In this document: positions 32,580 to 44,945 of the stretch, piece by piece
How the letters are laid out: the number at the start of each line of letters is the position of its first letter
Numbering within the stretch: the first letter of the stretch is position 1
DNA from: Mytilus edulis
Lineage: Eukaryota; Mollusca; Bivalvia; Mytilida; Mytilidae
Reading direction: 5' to 3'
Assembly (NCBI RefSeq): GCF_963676685.1
Contig: NC_092349.1
Span: 57,519,431-57,583,430 of the forward strand
Length of the DNA: 64,000 nucleotides
The notes under the pieces: generated by a model
Seen by the model: the letters and a program-made list of their open reading frames with translations, nothing else
Databases searched by the model: none
What the model was told of the DNA's origin: nothing
Made by a program: the position numbers and the translations under genes

Positions 32580-35500
32580 ACGGGAAATGACACTGTGGAA
32601 TTTTCTACGTCAGCTATGCTTATCACACCGCCACATACGTATACGAGAGTTAGACTAACCTGAAACACTATATTAACTTATAAATATTATTTTGTAACAT
32701 TTAAATATTCCGACCGTACAAGATCGTGATGGATGGGCATGGTCATCTCATCTACATTAAGTTTCTAAATCTGATGGAACAAATTATTCTAAAATCATAG
32801 ATAGAGCATCTTCTCCCAAGATATCATGAAATTATTCCTTTGAAAGCCGTATTCTGGTAATAATTTAAGAAAAAGTCTACTTTTAATTTGAGAAACACTA
32901 TGGAGATAATTCATTTTGCTGGCAAGAATACACTGATTCATGTTGTGGTTTGCATCATATAGTCTAGAACAGTATTAAGCCTGATACTTGTTACATCATT
33001 TGTTGCTTTTTAATATAGTGTATAGAATTATGTCAGAAGTCAAATGAAGCAGCCATGCTATCTTAATTTATCTGAATTGCTCGATCCCGAAAGACAAATA
33101 TATGAAAGAATTGTAACACCCCCTACCACAACAAACACATACACACAAATACAATAACAGAACACCAGAGCCACAGCTTTATTCAAGAAAAATTTAAAAT
33201 ATGTCAAATGCTTTAGTGAAAAGTTATAATTGGAACCAGCATAAAACATTTTTTACTTTAAAAAAAAGACTATCAATGAAAACTTTATTGAGTTATCTCC
33301 CAATAATGATAGATGATTTTGTCATTGTTATTTTTATTAGGGTTATCTTACATTAATCACAGAGAGAAGCTAGCAAACAATTGTACAGCTTGGTTAACGT
33401 TAAAACAAGTTTCAACTAAACAATAATGATACCTTATTCATGTATAAGAACTTTGTTAGCTACATCTACTTATCTTATATGATATTGAGATTTTTTATGA
33501 CAAAAGATGAACTTTTTAATACATCCCCGTCTAAGCCTTTCTGCGGAAAAGCATACTATTATCTGATAAGGTGCATTGAAAATATTCAGTTTGAATCCGG
33601 CAACTATTTTGATTTACATAGTAAGAGCCTATAATCATAATAAACTTACAATGACATTGGTTATCTGAAACACTTATTCACGTCCTGCTTATTGCTTAGG
33701 AATAATGTATCTGAATCAAATCATTTATTTTCATTTGACTTTGAAGAATTAAAAATTTATTGATTTTTATTTACATCCCTCCAGAAACGAATTAATGGTA
33801 ACCTTTACATTACGTTTGAACATCAGACAAACGAGAACAATGTACCACATTAAGCTCTACGCAATTTTCATTAACATATGTATGATTCTTATCTCATGAC
33901 AATCAAGGTCATCCTAAAATAAACTTAAGTAGCTAATTTGCTTGTTTTAGTTATTCTTAGTGAATACATTTTTTACAATGTATGACTATAAAACTTTAAC
34001 TTTGTCGATAGTCATTGAGGGACAAAAAGCTGGTTTTCATTGGCTCATTAGCTGAGTTAGTTTAATGGGTTCATAGACCCGATTCATAAGTTTGACATGG
34101 TACATAAGTATAATATACACTCTTGTCAAACTGCTTATTCATGAGGGCTTATTTCATACGGCATGGAAACTTATAGATTTCATTTGATTATTTTCAGCTC
34201 TTGAGACTACTTTCTTATACACAATTATAAAAACTAACGTTTTAACCATTTTGATTTATATATATAAAAAAAAATCTAAGTTATGATAAACATTGAACGC
34301 ATCTTTTGCAGCTATGGGAAGAACAAAATATTCTTAAATGTATTTAACAGGCTTTTTTTTAATAGTTAAGTCAAGTGCAATATTGACTCTTCTTTGTATT
34401 GTTTATTGTTCTGAGTGGAGTCTTTTTTGAAATTCTTGATTGTTTTAATAAATAGCTCTTCACATGGCATTAATGAGTCAAACATATTAAATCTTGAGTT
34501 AACTTATATTTCACCGGGTTTGTCACAACCAATTTATTATACAATTTGTTAGTAAAAATGTATTTATAAATAAATAGACGAACTGTAAATGACCGACACA
34601 ATAACTCATATCATTTAAAGGAAAACTGTCAAAAACAAGATGACTCGCATTGTTTAATACTAAGGTACACATTTTCTTTCATTTAATCACACCACCGTTT
34701 AGAGCGAGTTGTAATAATTATTAACTTCGCTCTTCTTCAATACTACATGCTGACCTATAGATGTTTTTTTTTTGTATTTTTTTCGTTGATGTCATGCTGT
34801 TTATCATATTTGTTTGTTTGTTTGTTTGTAGTTTTGTATATAAATCAGATCTTCCATACCAAATATTAATGATTTATAATAGTAACAGAGAAAAAGACTA
34901 AACATCCACTCCAGGAAAATTAGTTCATTGTCAGATGAAACCGGCCAATCAAACATGGAAACGTTACACTCATTCCATATGCCAAAATAAGTGATCCTAT
35001 ACTATAGTACATGTACAATGTAGCTTATAAATAAAAATAGACAGAACTACAAAATCTCTACACAATGTTCCACGAACCCATTACATTTAGGTGAATGTCC
35101 GATGAACCCTGCCAGTCAGACATAGACATTTCAATTGCAATAAAACAAATATAAAACACTAGCTATTAAAATGTCCCAAAACAGATATAATTGTGATAGT
35201 TAAACGTGTTCGTAAAAAAAAGTAATGTTAAGAAAATATTTTTGACAAACACTGAATGGCTGTATTTTCGTTCTATTTACTTATTTGGTATGATAATATG
35301 ACATGTTACTTAATGTGTATATTAATGCAAATTTCTGAACACATCAACAACAAACTTAAGATATTTTGCTTTACTATCCGGTAATTCTAAATGTAAAAAA
35401 ATATGAGAGAATTGTGCATATGACAGTGAAAACAGATAATACTAGATGTACTTAAAATACACAACCTTTCAACTTTTTACATGTCATACATTCTATTGCT

Positions 35501-35580
35501 GAATATACTAAAAATACACAAAAGCAGGTTAATCCGTGGGATGTGCTTTTCTTATTGATTCTTTTGCTATTTCATCTCAG
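32580..35580. other. Intergenic, nothing recognised
   Basis: About 3 kb of AT-rich sequence. Short frames at 33058-33249 (-) and 33440-33634 (+) lack motifs. A GTTT simple run lies near 34800-34830. No repeats shared with the rest of the window were spotted. Confidence 0.4.
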
Positions 35581-35589
35581 ATATAAAAT

Positions 35590-36080
35590 GGCACAGTATT
35601 TGTTGTTGAAATGTTAAAATCGTGCAAATGAAATTCAATAGAACAAAACCATTATCATAATTATTTGTCAACAACCTGCCATAAATAACAATTTTCTACT
35701 TTTCTTAATTGTTATATTTCAGTAAGTAACATGTAAGGAGACAAACATCAACAATTATTGTCATTTATGTGACGAAACGAAAAGGCCAGTCATAAAAATA
35801 CGGTATTATATACTAATTGCATGTATATATAGCAAGTACTTACATATTTTTTTTCTCCATTTTTAATCATTATGGTTAATTTTATATATAATAACCTGAA
35901 CAAATGGTATATATAAACATCTGAAAATGTAATTGAAAATTGAAGCTTGGTCAGCCCAAGCAAAAAGGTAAGTTCTTTTTCTCGTACATATATTTTCATA
36001 ATTACAAATGTATAAGTGTAGTCCAGGACAAATAATTAATTCGACAAAAAACAAATGATACCTGATGAATTTTATTCTTG
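35590..36080 (+). repeat. Left arm of inverted duplication (with 47540-48050)
   Basis: CATTATCATAATTATTTGTC, GTAAGTAACATG and GTCATTTATGTGACGAAACG here occur as reverse complements at 47860-47980. AATTGAAGCTTGGTCAGCCC pairs with the inverse near 47665-47685. This is the 5' flank of gene 3; the right arm is the 5' flank of the minus-strand gene 4 relic. The small frames at 35790-36054 overlap it and are not supported as genes. Confidence 0.7.
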
Positions 36081-36109
36081 AAACAGTAGTACTTGTCTTG
36101 CGCTTTGTA

Positions 36110-36425
36110 ATGATATAGAACCCGCCACATTCTTTATTTATGTGCCTGTCCCAATTCAGGAGCCTTTTATTTAGTGGTTGTCGTTTATTGATGTGTTACA
36201 TATTTGTTTTTCGTTCATTTTTTTGTACATAAATGAGGCCGTAAGTTTTTCTCATTTGAATTGTTCTACATTTGTCATTTCGGGGCTTTTATAGCTAACT
36301 ATGCGATATGGGCTTAACTCATTGTTGAAGGCCGTACGGTGACCAGCAGTTGTTAATTTCTGAGTCATTTAGTCTCTTGTGGAGAGGTGTCTCATTGCCA
36401 ATCATACCACATCTTCTTTTATTTA
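36110..36425 (+). repeat. Dispersed repeat family B copy (+), full length
   Basis: GTGCCTGTCCCAATTCAGGA, TTTTTCGTTCATTTTTTTGT, GTTGAAGGCCGTACGGTGAC and TGCCAATCATACCACATCTT in order. Nearly the same copy at 62385-62645. Confidence 0.7.
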
Positions 36426-36890
36426 TATCATTAAAGATACTAGAATTACAATTTGGTATTTGCGCCATACGCCCATTTCGTCTACAAAAGACTCGTACGT
36501 CAGTTACGCCCGAATGAAATTTTTTTTTTTTTAAAAAGGCGACATCAAGTAAGAAGTTGTAAACCATTGAGGGCCAAAATTTTCTAAAAGATTTGCCAAA
36601 TACAGCATTGTACAGCTACGGTAAAATGTTCCTGAGGTAGAAAAGCTTTTGCAATTCAGAAAATTCTAAGTTTTGTTAAAAGTTAATTTTACAATTATGA
36701 CCATATCAATGATTATTAATGTCAACACAGAAGAAATCACTAAATAAAAACATTTGTAAGGTATCTAAAATCTTGTGAATCCTCAATGCTCTTCGATATC
36801 GTACATTATTATTGCCTATATACCTTTTTTTATTTGAATGTTATTGATAAGTCATTTTTGAGACAAAACACGGGTCTTATTTAAGTTCAT
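36425..36890. repeat. Two degenerate retrozyme fragments, inverted
   Basis: 36462-36740 on the minus strand begins with a decayed hammerhead (CATTTCGTCTACAAAAGACT) and continues with the unit body (ATTATGACCATATCAATGAT). 36760-36885 on the plus strand ends with a decayed hammerhead (TGTTATTGATAAGTC, GAGACAAAACACGGGTC). Neither core is intact. Confidence 0.5.
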
Positions 36891-36999
36891 TTAATTTAAT
36901 TAAGCGTTCCTGACGAAGACAAATACGCATTCAGTAATGTGCACACACGAAATAAAAATATATAAAAAAGTAAAATCACAAAAATACTGAACTCCGAGA

Positions 37000-37260
37000 A
37001 ATATTCAAAACGGAAAGTCCCTAATCAAATGGCAAAATCAAATGATAAAACAAATCAAACGAATTTTCCAAAACTGTCATATTCCTGACTTGGTACAGGC
37101 ATTTTCCAATGTAGAAAATGGTGGATTGAACCTAGTTTTATAGCGCCTAACCTAGCACTTGTATGACAGTCAAATTCCATTATATTTACAACGATGCGTG
37201 AACAAAACAGACATAATAGGTAAAATAGTAATAATATGGGCACAGCAGTCATCACTGTGT
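37000..37260 (-). repeat. Dispersed repeat family C copy (-)
   Basis: TCATATTCCTGACTTGGTAC and GGTGGATTGAACCTAGTTTT are the reverse complement of the landmarks at 13820-13870. The 66-codon minus frame at 37055-37255 is repeat-derived. Confidence 0.6.
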
Positions 37261-37261
37261 C

Positions 37262-38080
37262 ACAATCTCATAAAATGTAAACGTCACATAAGAAAAAATA
37301 TAAAATAATTTTGTTGTTCAAAGTATTAAAAAAAAATCACATGGGGAATGGTGGTATACAGGGTTAAAAAAATCAAAAGTATGTAAAAAAAATAATATCA
37401 GAAACAGACCGAGATTTAAAATTATCTAGAAGTTCTTAAGTATTTTAAAGAATCCATATATGATTATTACCACTACGCGAGTAAAAAAAAATTGTCTTTC
37501 AAAGTATTTTCAACTTGATGATAGAACAATAACATAATAAAGTATTAATTAGTTTCTAGAGGGTACTTTTTTGCAAAATGTCTTCTGAATTCAGGAAGAA
37601 AATTATTACCACAGGGTTAGCTGCTATTAATTGTTCGATGTGTCGTTACCGATACAAACCAACAAAAGTCTGAAATTGCCCATATATGTACTCAAAAGTT
37701 TCGACTTATACTCGACCAGTCTAAACAGATTTACACTGGTGTGTATTGTAAATGTACGTCTCTGTCACATCTGTAATGACTTTAATTTAGTTAACACTGA
37801 ACTTATGAACGGACTGTTACATGTCATGCATAACAGCGTATGACTTAAGTTTGCTTCACTGTTTACCCGTGCAGACCAACTTTTAATGTAATTGATGTTA
37901 TTCAATTTTCACTGGAATAGTGTTTTAGTATCTGTTGTTTGTATTGGTTATTTTCTTTTTCTATTCACAAATTTCGATAAGAGACCTTAAGCATTATTGA
38001 ATCAATGAGCCAACTAATCAATTCAACAACCCCTTTTGTATTACCATACTATTTCACGAATATATTAGAGGAGTCTCAAT
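37262..38080. other. Intergenic upstream of gene 3
   Basis: The 70-codon frame at 37631-37843 has no recognised motif. A short family C-like TTTCGATAAGAGACCTTAAG lies near 37973. Nothing else is supported. Confidence 0.35.
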
Positions 38081-38084
38081 GTCC

Positions 38085-38260
38085 GATTGGTCTAATTAGT
38101 AACTACTGTTTTCACCAGTCAGTCAACACGAGGTTGTGAGTTCGAACCCCGCTCGTGCGTTTGCACTGGACTCCAATCTTAAATGACTAGGACTGTCATT
38201 TTTTTTTCTATCGAAGGTCGTGGGTGTTCTCTTGGCACTCCGGCTTCCACAACTAATACG
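38085..38260 (+). repeat. tRNA-derived SINE
   Basis: A Pol III B box, GAGTTCGAACCCC, at about 38139-38151 follows an A-box-like TGTCCGATTGGTCTAATTAG about 50 bp upstream. The pair is embedded in a longer repeat that does not fold as a complete tRNA. Its body continues GACTCCAATCTTAAATGACT, shared with 12600-12640. Confidence 0.6.
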
Positions 38261-38724
38261 TGTACCCATGTATTCAAATAATCTATTCAAATTAAATACT
38301 TAAAGAAATTTCCTGGCTTCGGTAAACTTTTTTTGTGTTGTTCTTCTGTTTCGAATATTGTTATACTATATAGTTTTTTTTCTATTTCAGAAAAGTAATA
38401 ACAATGAAGGCTGTAGTACTATTAAGGTGTCTGTTCATGACAGTCAGTGGTAAGAATATTATGTTAATACATATACCAAACTGTTGTACAAACAGTTTTA
38501 AGAAACATTCCACAAAGTATTTACGCGGTTAATTTACAATGTGTTTAATGAAAGTATCATATATTCTCTCGTCAATGACTTCAAATGAAGGTATATGTAT
38601 GATAACGCATTAATTCAATTTATAATATATCTTCTTGCCTAATATATCACGTAGTGTGTTTTCAACTCCATATTTTACTGACAAAGAAAGGTAACAAAAG
38701 GCCAGCGAAAGCTGAATTAATAGT

Positions 38725-38910
38725 TCAGTCTAGGTGGCTGAGTGGTTTAGAGCGCTCGACAGAGTGCAGACGATGTAGTATCGATGTGCGAATAGTGTGA
38801 GTTCGAATTCCAGTGAGGGATGAACAAACAATTGCTTCTGCAAATTTGCAGATTTAACACTGTTGTGTTGATATTCAACGTTATTATAGAATATACCAAT
38901 CAATAAAATT
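38725..38910 (+). repeat. tRNA-derived SINE in gene 3 intron 1
   Basis: A near-perfect A box (TGGCTGAGTGGTTTAGAG) and a B box (GTGAGTTCGAATTCC) 60-70 bp apart, in tRNA-Ser/Leu-like order, followed by a non-tRNA body. The gene 1 intron lacks it, so it inserted after the duplication. Confidence 0.65.
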
Positions 38911-40183
38911 AGGGCGGAAAATTGACGAAATACATGTTCATGAACTCATACTAGCGTTGAAAAGACATCTCAGTTGCGTAGGGTTTAATGCAAATAGTTC
39001 ATTATGCCTTTGGTATAATACAAAGTGAACGACGTTTCTGAAAACAAAAAAATAGCGGGTGCACATATCGACTAATCAGATTTAGTCATACTTTTCAATC
39101 TGAATAACATGCTATCTTCATAAATTGACTAAGCCCTTAAAATCTCTTTTTCTCGGCCAAACTTGACTTTAAAGACAATAACTCTTTATCCAGGTGAGAC
39201 CAACATGGATGTATCTTGGCAATCATGCCACTTTTTTTTTCATATTGGCAAAATGAAAAAAACTAATAACTTTTTATTAAATTCATTTTGACCCAATAGT
39301 AACTTCAGCTGTCAATTTGATTAAAAACATAAAAGGTTAACATATGTATGAGTTATATGATAAGGTATGAATTTTTTTTTTGTAAGATTTTACAGAATAT
39401 TAATTTGAATTTAAAGGTTGGAAAATGTTACTAAATTTTTACTAAGATGAGCAATGTCAATCACTCAAGCCGGTGACACTTCTGAAGAGTATTTTAGTGT
39501 GTGCTTAAATGACATAATAAATTTAATACTTTTACACAAAATCTCTGCAAAACTTTTAACTTGGTTAACATTTTTTTAAATGAATACCAAAATACAACTT
39601 TTCTGGGGTTTTTTTTAGGACAGAGCATTCAAAACAGAAATGCAGATCTTGGAGAAATAAATGATGACAATGATGATTTTGCCATTGATACTGTTATGAA
39701 TTATCTCAGGTAAAACCAAAGTAGTAGTATTTTTTATTCAGCGTGTTTTAAAAATTCATAGCTTAGAATCATTTTAGTTTTCTTACTATGATGCTTTAAA
39801 CAAAAATTTTGAAACTCTCGTATAGGCTATATATTTGTTTTACATAAAAAGCCAAAAAAGATCAATCTTGTTAATATGGTTTTGGTTTAGTTTCTCAACT
39901 CACTGAGTTTTATATACTGAATACTAAATAATACATACAAAATAAAACGATAATGAAAACAATATCGCTTCCGAGTGTGTCATTTTTCTCGACATTGACA
40001 ATTTCTGCCTAACGTGTCATTCAATTTTAGGAAGTTTTCCTGACACATATATGAGTTTTAATGTCCCCCTTTTATCTTTCGTCTCTCTTTTTTAAAAGAC
40101 ATTAATGTGATACCTTTCATTCAACCTTAGTTGTCTGTTTTATAACGGGCCGTATGAACATAACTATTTTCATTCTTCATCAG

Positions 40184-42028
40184 GAAACGTGACTGGAACC
40201 TTGGAAGTGGGAACAACGGAAATGGTAACAATGAAAACGGGAACGAAAACGTTGGTAATTCGAATACAAAAAATAAAAAAGAAACAAATGTCGGAGGAAT
40301 AGGAAATATCGGAAGTTATGGATGGAAACGTGACTGGAACCTTGGAAGTGGGAAATACGGAAATGGTAACAATGGAAATGAGAACGAAAACGTTGGTAAC
40401 TCAAATACAGAAAATAATAAAGAAACAAATGTCGGAGGAATAAGATATTTCGGAGGCCGTGGATGGAAACGTGACTGCAACCTTGGAAGTGGGAACTACG
40501 AAAATGGTAACAATGGAAACGAGAACGAAAACGTTGGTAATTCGAATACAGAAAATAATAAAGAAACAAATGTCGGAAGAATAGGATATTTCGGAGGCCG
40601 TGGATGGAAACGTGACTGGAACCTTGGAAGTTGGAACTACGGTAATGGTAACAATGGAAACGAGAACGAAAACGTTGGTAATTCGAATACAGAAAATAAT
40701 TAAAAAACAAATGTCGGAAGAATAGGAAATATCGGAGGCAGTAAATGGAAACGTAACTGGAACCTTGGAAGTGGGAACAACGGAAATGGTAACAATGGGA
40801 ACGAGAACGAAAACGTTGGTAATTCGAATACAAAAAATAATAAAGAAACAAATGTCGGAGGAATAGGAAATATCGGAAGTTATGGATGGACACGTGACTG
40901 GAACCTTGGAAGTGGGAACAACGGAACTGGTAACAATGGAAACGAGAACGAAAACGTTGGTAATTCGAATACAGAAAATAATAAAAAAAACAAATGTCGG
41001 AAGAATAGGAAATATCGGAGGCAGTAAATGGAAACGTAACTGGAACCTTGGAAGTGGGAACAACGGAAATGGTAACAATGGGAACGAGAACGAAAACGTT
41101 GGTAATTCGAGTACAGAAAATAATAAAGAAACAAATGTCGGAGGAATAGGATATTTCGGAGGACGTGGATGGAAACGTGACTGGAACCTTGGAAGTGGAA
41201 ACTACGGAAATGGTAACAATGGAAACGAGAACGAAAACGTTGGTAATTCGAATACAGAAAATAATAAAGAAACAAATGTCGGAAGAATAGGAAATATCGG
41301 AGGCAGTAAATGGAAACGTAACTGGAACCTTGGAAGTGGGAACAACGGAAATGGTAACAATGGGAACGAGAACGAAAACGTTGGTAATTCGAATACAAAA
41401 AATAATAAAGAAACAAATGTCGGAGGAATAGGAAATATCGGAAGTTATGGATGGAAACGTGACTGGAACCTTGGAAGTGGGAACAACGGAAATGGTAACA
41501 ATGGAAACGAGAACGAAAACGTTGGTAATTCGAATACAGAAAATAATAAAAAAAACAAATGTCGGAAGAATAGGAAATATCGGAGGCAGTAAATGGAAAC
41601 GTAACTGGAACCTTGGAAGTGGGAACTACGGAAATGGTAACAATGAAAACGAGAACGAAAACGTTGGTAATTCGAATACAGAAAATAATAAAGAAACAAA
41701 TGTCGGAGGAATAGGATATTTCGGAGGACGTGGATGGAAACGTGACTGGAACCTTGGAAGTGGGAACTACGGAAATGGTAACAATGGAAACGAGAACGAA
41801 AACGTTGGTAATTCGAATACAGAAAATAATAAAGAAACAAATGTCGGAAGAATAGGAAATATCGGAGGCAGTAAATGGAAACGGAACTGGAACCTTGGAA
41901 GTGGGAACAACGGAAATGGTAACAATGGGAACGAGAACGAAAACGTTGGTAATTCGAATACAAAAAATAATAAAGAAACAAATGCTAGAAGAATAGGAAA
42001 CGTTGAATGGAAAATGGGTGGCAAAAGA
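40184..42028 (+). repeat. 13-unit coding repeat of gene 3
   Basis: Unit starts are near 40188, 40329, 40470, 40611, 40752, 40893, 41034, 41175, 41316, 41457, 41599, 41740 and 41881. Units 6-9 and 10-13 form a four-unit higher-order repeat of about 565 bp with the same subtype order; both copies carry the A8 insertion. The long minus-strand frames across this array (up to 414 codons) are antisense reflections of the repeat. Confidence 0.88.
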
Positions 42029-42344
42029 TAAATAAGGTAACTTGTCGCAAAATAATGATTTATATATCGATCCAATCACAATTGAGAAGTCGACTTTATC
42101 AGTTTGATATCCCTCATAAACCAATTGTTAACAGCGAAACAAAAACTTGGTATCTAATGATAAACTGGATATTTGTATCATTCCAAGCATCTCGCTTTTT
42201 GTTTCGGATCTTTTTAAACAGTTTCAATTGAGTTAAGCCTTCCAATTGATATTTTATCGTGTGTTTTTATATGTTGTGATGTTATACTATTGTTTCAAAA
42301 AAGGGAGAAGGTTTGGTACATCAAAACGTTTAATCCCGCTGCAA

Positions 42345-42560
42345 ATGTTTGAACCTCGTAAGTCAGGAATCTGATGTACCGTAGTTGTCGTTTGTTTATG
42401 TAATTTATACGTGTTTCTCGTTTCTCGATTTTTATATAGATTAGACCGTTGGTTTTCCAGTTTGAATGGTTTTACACTAGTAATTTTGGGGCCCTTTATA
42501 GCGAGTTGTTCGGTGTGAGCCAAGGCTCCATGTTGAAGGCCGTACATTGACCGAAAAGGG
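42345..42560 (+). repeat. Dispersed repeat family B copy (+)
   Basis: GTAAGTCAGGAATCTGATGT, GTTGGTTTTCCAGTTTGAAT, CATGTTGAAGGCCGTACATT in family order. Lies in the gene 3 3' UTR intron. Confidence 0.6.
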
Positions 42561-42639
42561 TTTGCTTTAATAAATTGTTATTTGGATTGATAGTTGTTTC
42601 ATTGGTTCGTTTTCGACAAACATGTATGAGATTGTTTCT

Positions 42640-42860
42640 ACCTTTGGAAAAATTCTCCTCTCACTTTAGGGTCATTTTGCCTGTTTCATCCCGATTTTTT
42701 ATAAGGTTCGTTTTGCCAAGTCGGATTTTGTCTTTTTGTATATTTTGTACTGTTGTTTGTCTTTTAATGTTCTTTTTTCCTGTTTTGCTATGGCGTTGTC
42801 AGTTTACTGTCGATTTATGAGTTTGAATCTCCCGTCGGTATATTTTTACTCTATTGTTGA
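42640..42860 (+). repeat. PLE-tail repeat copy
   Basis: ATAAGGTTCGTTTTGCCAAG, TACTGTTGTTTGTC, GCTATGGCGTTGTCAGTTTA and ATTTATGAGTTTGAATCTCC in tail order. Gene 1 has its two copies in the same intron. Confidence 0.6.
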
Positions 42861-43382
42861 GTTATCAAGTTATATTTGTTTGTCTTACTTATCCAGTCTT
42901 TGTAGAGTCATTTCAGTAGTTGTTTACCTGTACGAACAACACATCACGAACGTGTCTAAAAATTTACGAAACAGTCCTTGGTTGTCTGCTAGGAAATGCA
43001 TGAACAGTACTGTGTCAACAACAAGAAAATATCTACAAAATACTTTCAAATCCTAACAAGACTAAACGTTTTAAATTTCAGTCTTTACAGATGATGTAAA
43101 GACCAAAAATAATTCATTTACTGTATAGATTATATATAATCCATGTATAGTTGAACATGAATACCAAAAACCGGTACAATATCGTTTTGTAAATCTAAGT
43201 GAATGATATAAAACTTTTAACACGACTAAATCCTTTATATTTATAATTCCTACTATATATTTTGTCAACTAAAGAACAAATCAGAAAACAATTGTTTAGT
43301 TATTAAATATGAGAACATTTAAACGTTTTGTAAAACTAAAAATACAATATTGGATTCTATTTTTTTTTTTGGTGTTTTACAG

Positions 43383-44130
43383 GAAAAGAAAAGAAGTTAG
43401 GACATTTAACGCCAGTCATCACTTTTTTGTACTTGCGATGCAGATATAGCACATATAACTGAACAGTATACTCGTTTTGTTTATACACTTCTTTGAAATT
43501 GTTGTTTGCAAGTAAAATATGATCAACAATTTCACCATATTTAGATAATTTTACGAATATATATTTAGATTGTTTTTTATCAATATGTATAATTTCAGCA
43601 AATGACTATTTATTGTAAGTGTTGGTTTTGCTGTAATCGATTTGTCTTCATAAAAATATACTACTTAATTTTTCAACACATGTTCAATGTATTTACGATG
43701 TTTGATTGTGTCTTGTTCTTACACAAACAAAAGTAACTTCCCCAATCAAAAACATATTGAGCCTGATGTTTAAAATTATGAAACATTTCTTTCAAAGGCA
43801 ATTCATGGAAAGGGCAGCTGCAATCCATTTTTACGTAATTTGAAATTTTCAAATTCTAAGAGAGAGAGAATAATCCAAGGGACCTCAAAAAGTCTTAGAA
43901 ACATTCAATATGACATTCAGATAATACTCAGAGAAATAAAGACCAATACACTAATTTATTTTAATAATTTATTTTGTATAACATATACCCCTATATTATC
44001 TTAGTAGTTTTGTCACATATTAATAGAAATGCATAATTTGTGTTATTTCTTTGGCTGAATACTTGCTTTATTTGAATAAATTTGAATTTCAAATAGTATA
44101 GTTTATGATGTTTAAGGTTGTTATTGCACA
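43383..44130 (+). other. Gene 3 3' UTR exon homologue
   Basis: Starts after acceptor TTTTACAG with GAAAAGAAAAGAAG and follows the gene 1 3' UTR exon at 6202 onward (CTGAACAGTATACT, TTTGTCTTCATAAA). A strict AATAAA at the gene 1 position is not kept here. No coding content. Confidence 0.45.
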
Positions 44131-44339
44131 AATACAACGCTTACGGTTTATGTATGTGTCTTCCTTCGATTGTGGTGGGTTTTTTTTCTCCATTTGTTTT
44201 AGCAGTTGTACAGCTTGCTACCTTTCTTTTGTCAACAATATTCTACCAAATGTGTAAGCTAAAAGAACGTGAAGAATATCAAAAGTTGATCATGTTTCTA
44301 GCTATAAACCAGGTTAAACCTACCTCTTCTAAGGAAATT

Positions 44340-44610
44340 GAGTGTACTAATAGATATAAGAAGATTTGATATGAGTTCTAATGAGACAACTATCCAAGAA
44401 GTCAAAATATGTATAAATAAACTTTTAAAGGTCAAAGAATGGTCTTCAACACGAAGCCCTGGCTCACAATAAACAGCAAGCTATACAAGACACCAAACAC
44501 GACTGGTATAAACCATTCAAACAAGAAAACCAACGGTCTTATCTATATAGAAAATAGAAACCAGAAACACGTATGAACCACATCAACAAACAACAACCAC
44601 TGGAGATCAG
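44340..44610 (-). repeat. Dispersed repeat family B copy (-)
   Basis: TCTAATGAGACAACTATCCA, TCTTCAACACGAAGCCCTGG and AACCAACGGTCTTATCTATA are reverse-complement landmarks of 42345-42560. Confidence 0.6.
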
Positions 44611-44689
44611 GTTTCTTACTAACAACAGGTGCAAATAAATGCATCGTGTTTAAATCTTTTGATAGGTATCAACCTTCACCCTTACCTGA

Positions 44690-44945
44690 AACAATAATTC
44701 CAATGAAACAACTTTCATCAAAGTGCCAATTTGTAAAAGTAAACCTTTAAAGTCGAAATGAAGTCGTCAACACGGAGCCCTGGCTCACATGTGCACTGAC
44801 CAGCAGCTATAGAGGAAACCACACACGACTAGTTTAAATCATTCAAACCGAAAAACTAACTTTCTAATATATATATATACAACAAAACAAGAAACAAGAA
44901 AAACTTATGAATCACATCAACAAACAATAACCACACTGAACTAAT
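44690..44945 (-). repeat. Dispersed repeat family B copy (-), tandem
   Basis: Second head-to-tail copy: AATGAAACAACTTTCATCAA, GTCGTCAACACGGAGCCCTG, AAACTTATGAATCACATCAA. Follows a TATATATA run at about 44868. Confidence 0.55.

Larger units (their letters stand above)
38404..42031 (+). pseudogene. Gene 3: disrupted paralogue with 13 modules
   Basis: Exon plan as gene 1: 38404-38449 (46 nt, MKAVVLLRCLFMTVSG), 39619-39709 (91 nt, acidic DNDDFAIDTVMNYL; the IQKR site is changed to IQNR), and 40184-42031. Exon 3 carries 13 units of 141 bp starting DWNLGSGN or NWNLGSGN and ending GNIGSYGWKR, GYFGGRGWKR or GNIGGSKWKR. Unlike gene 1, no Gly precedes the basic pair except at the very end (GGKR), so amidation is lost. 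Frame breaks: a TAA at 40701-40703 (a Lys codon elsewhere) and two +1 shifts in A8 runs near 40983-40990 and 41548-41555. As it stands only about 218 residues would be made. Outside these lesions each stretch is open, so inactivation looks recent, or an assembly error must be ruled out. Confidence 0.78.

Noticed and set aside
38725-38820. Possible tRNA gene (A and B boxes)
   Set aside because: Acceptor and anticodon stems do not close convincingly and the boxes are followed by a repeat body, so it is a SINE head rather than a tRNA gene.
40180-42124. Long minus-strand open frames (up to 414 codons) rich in Phe, Tyr, His and Ser
   Set aside because: They are exact antisense reflections of the gene 3 repeat; the 141-bp period, free of stops in several frames, creates them. 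No start context, signal peptide or splice support.
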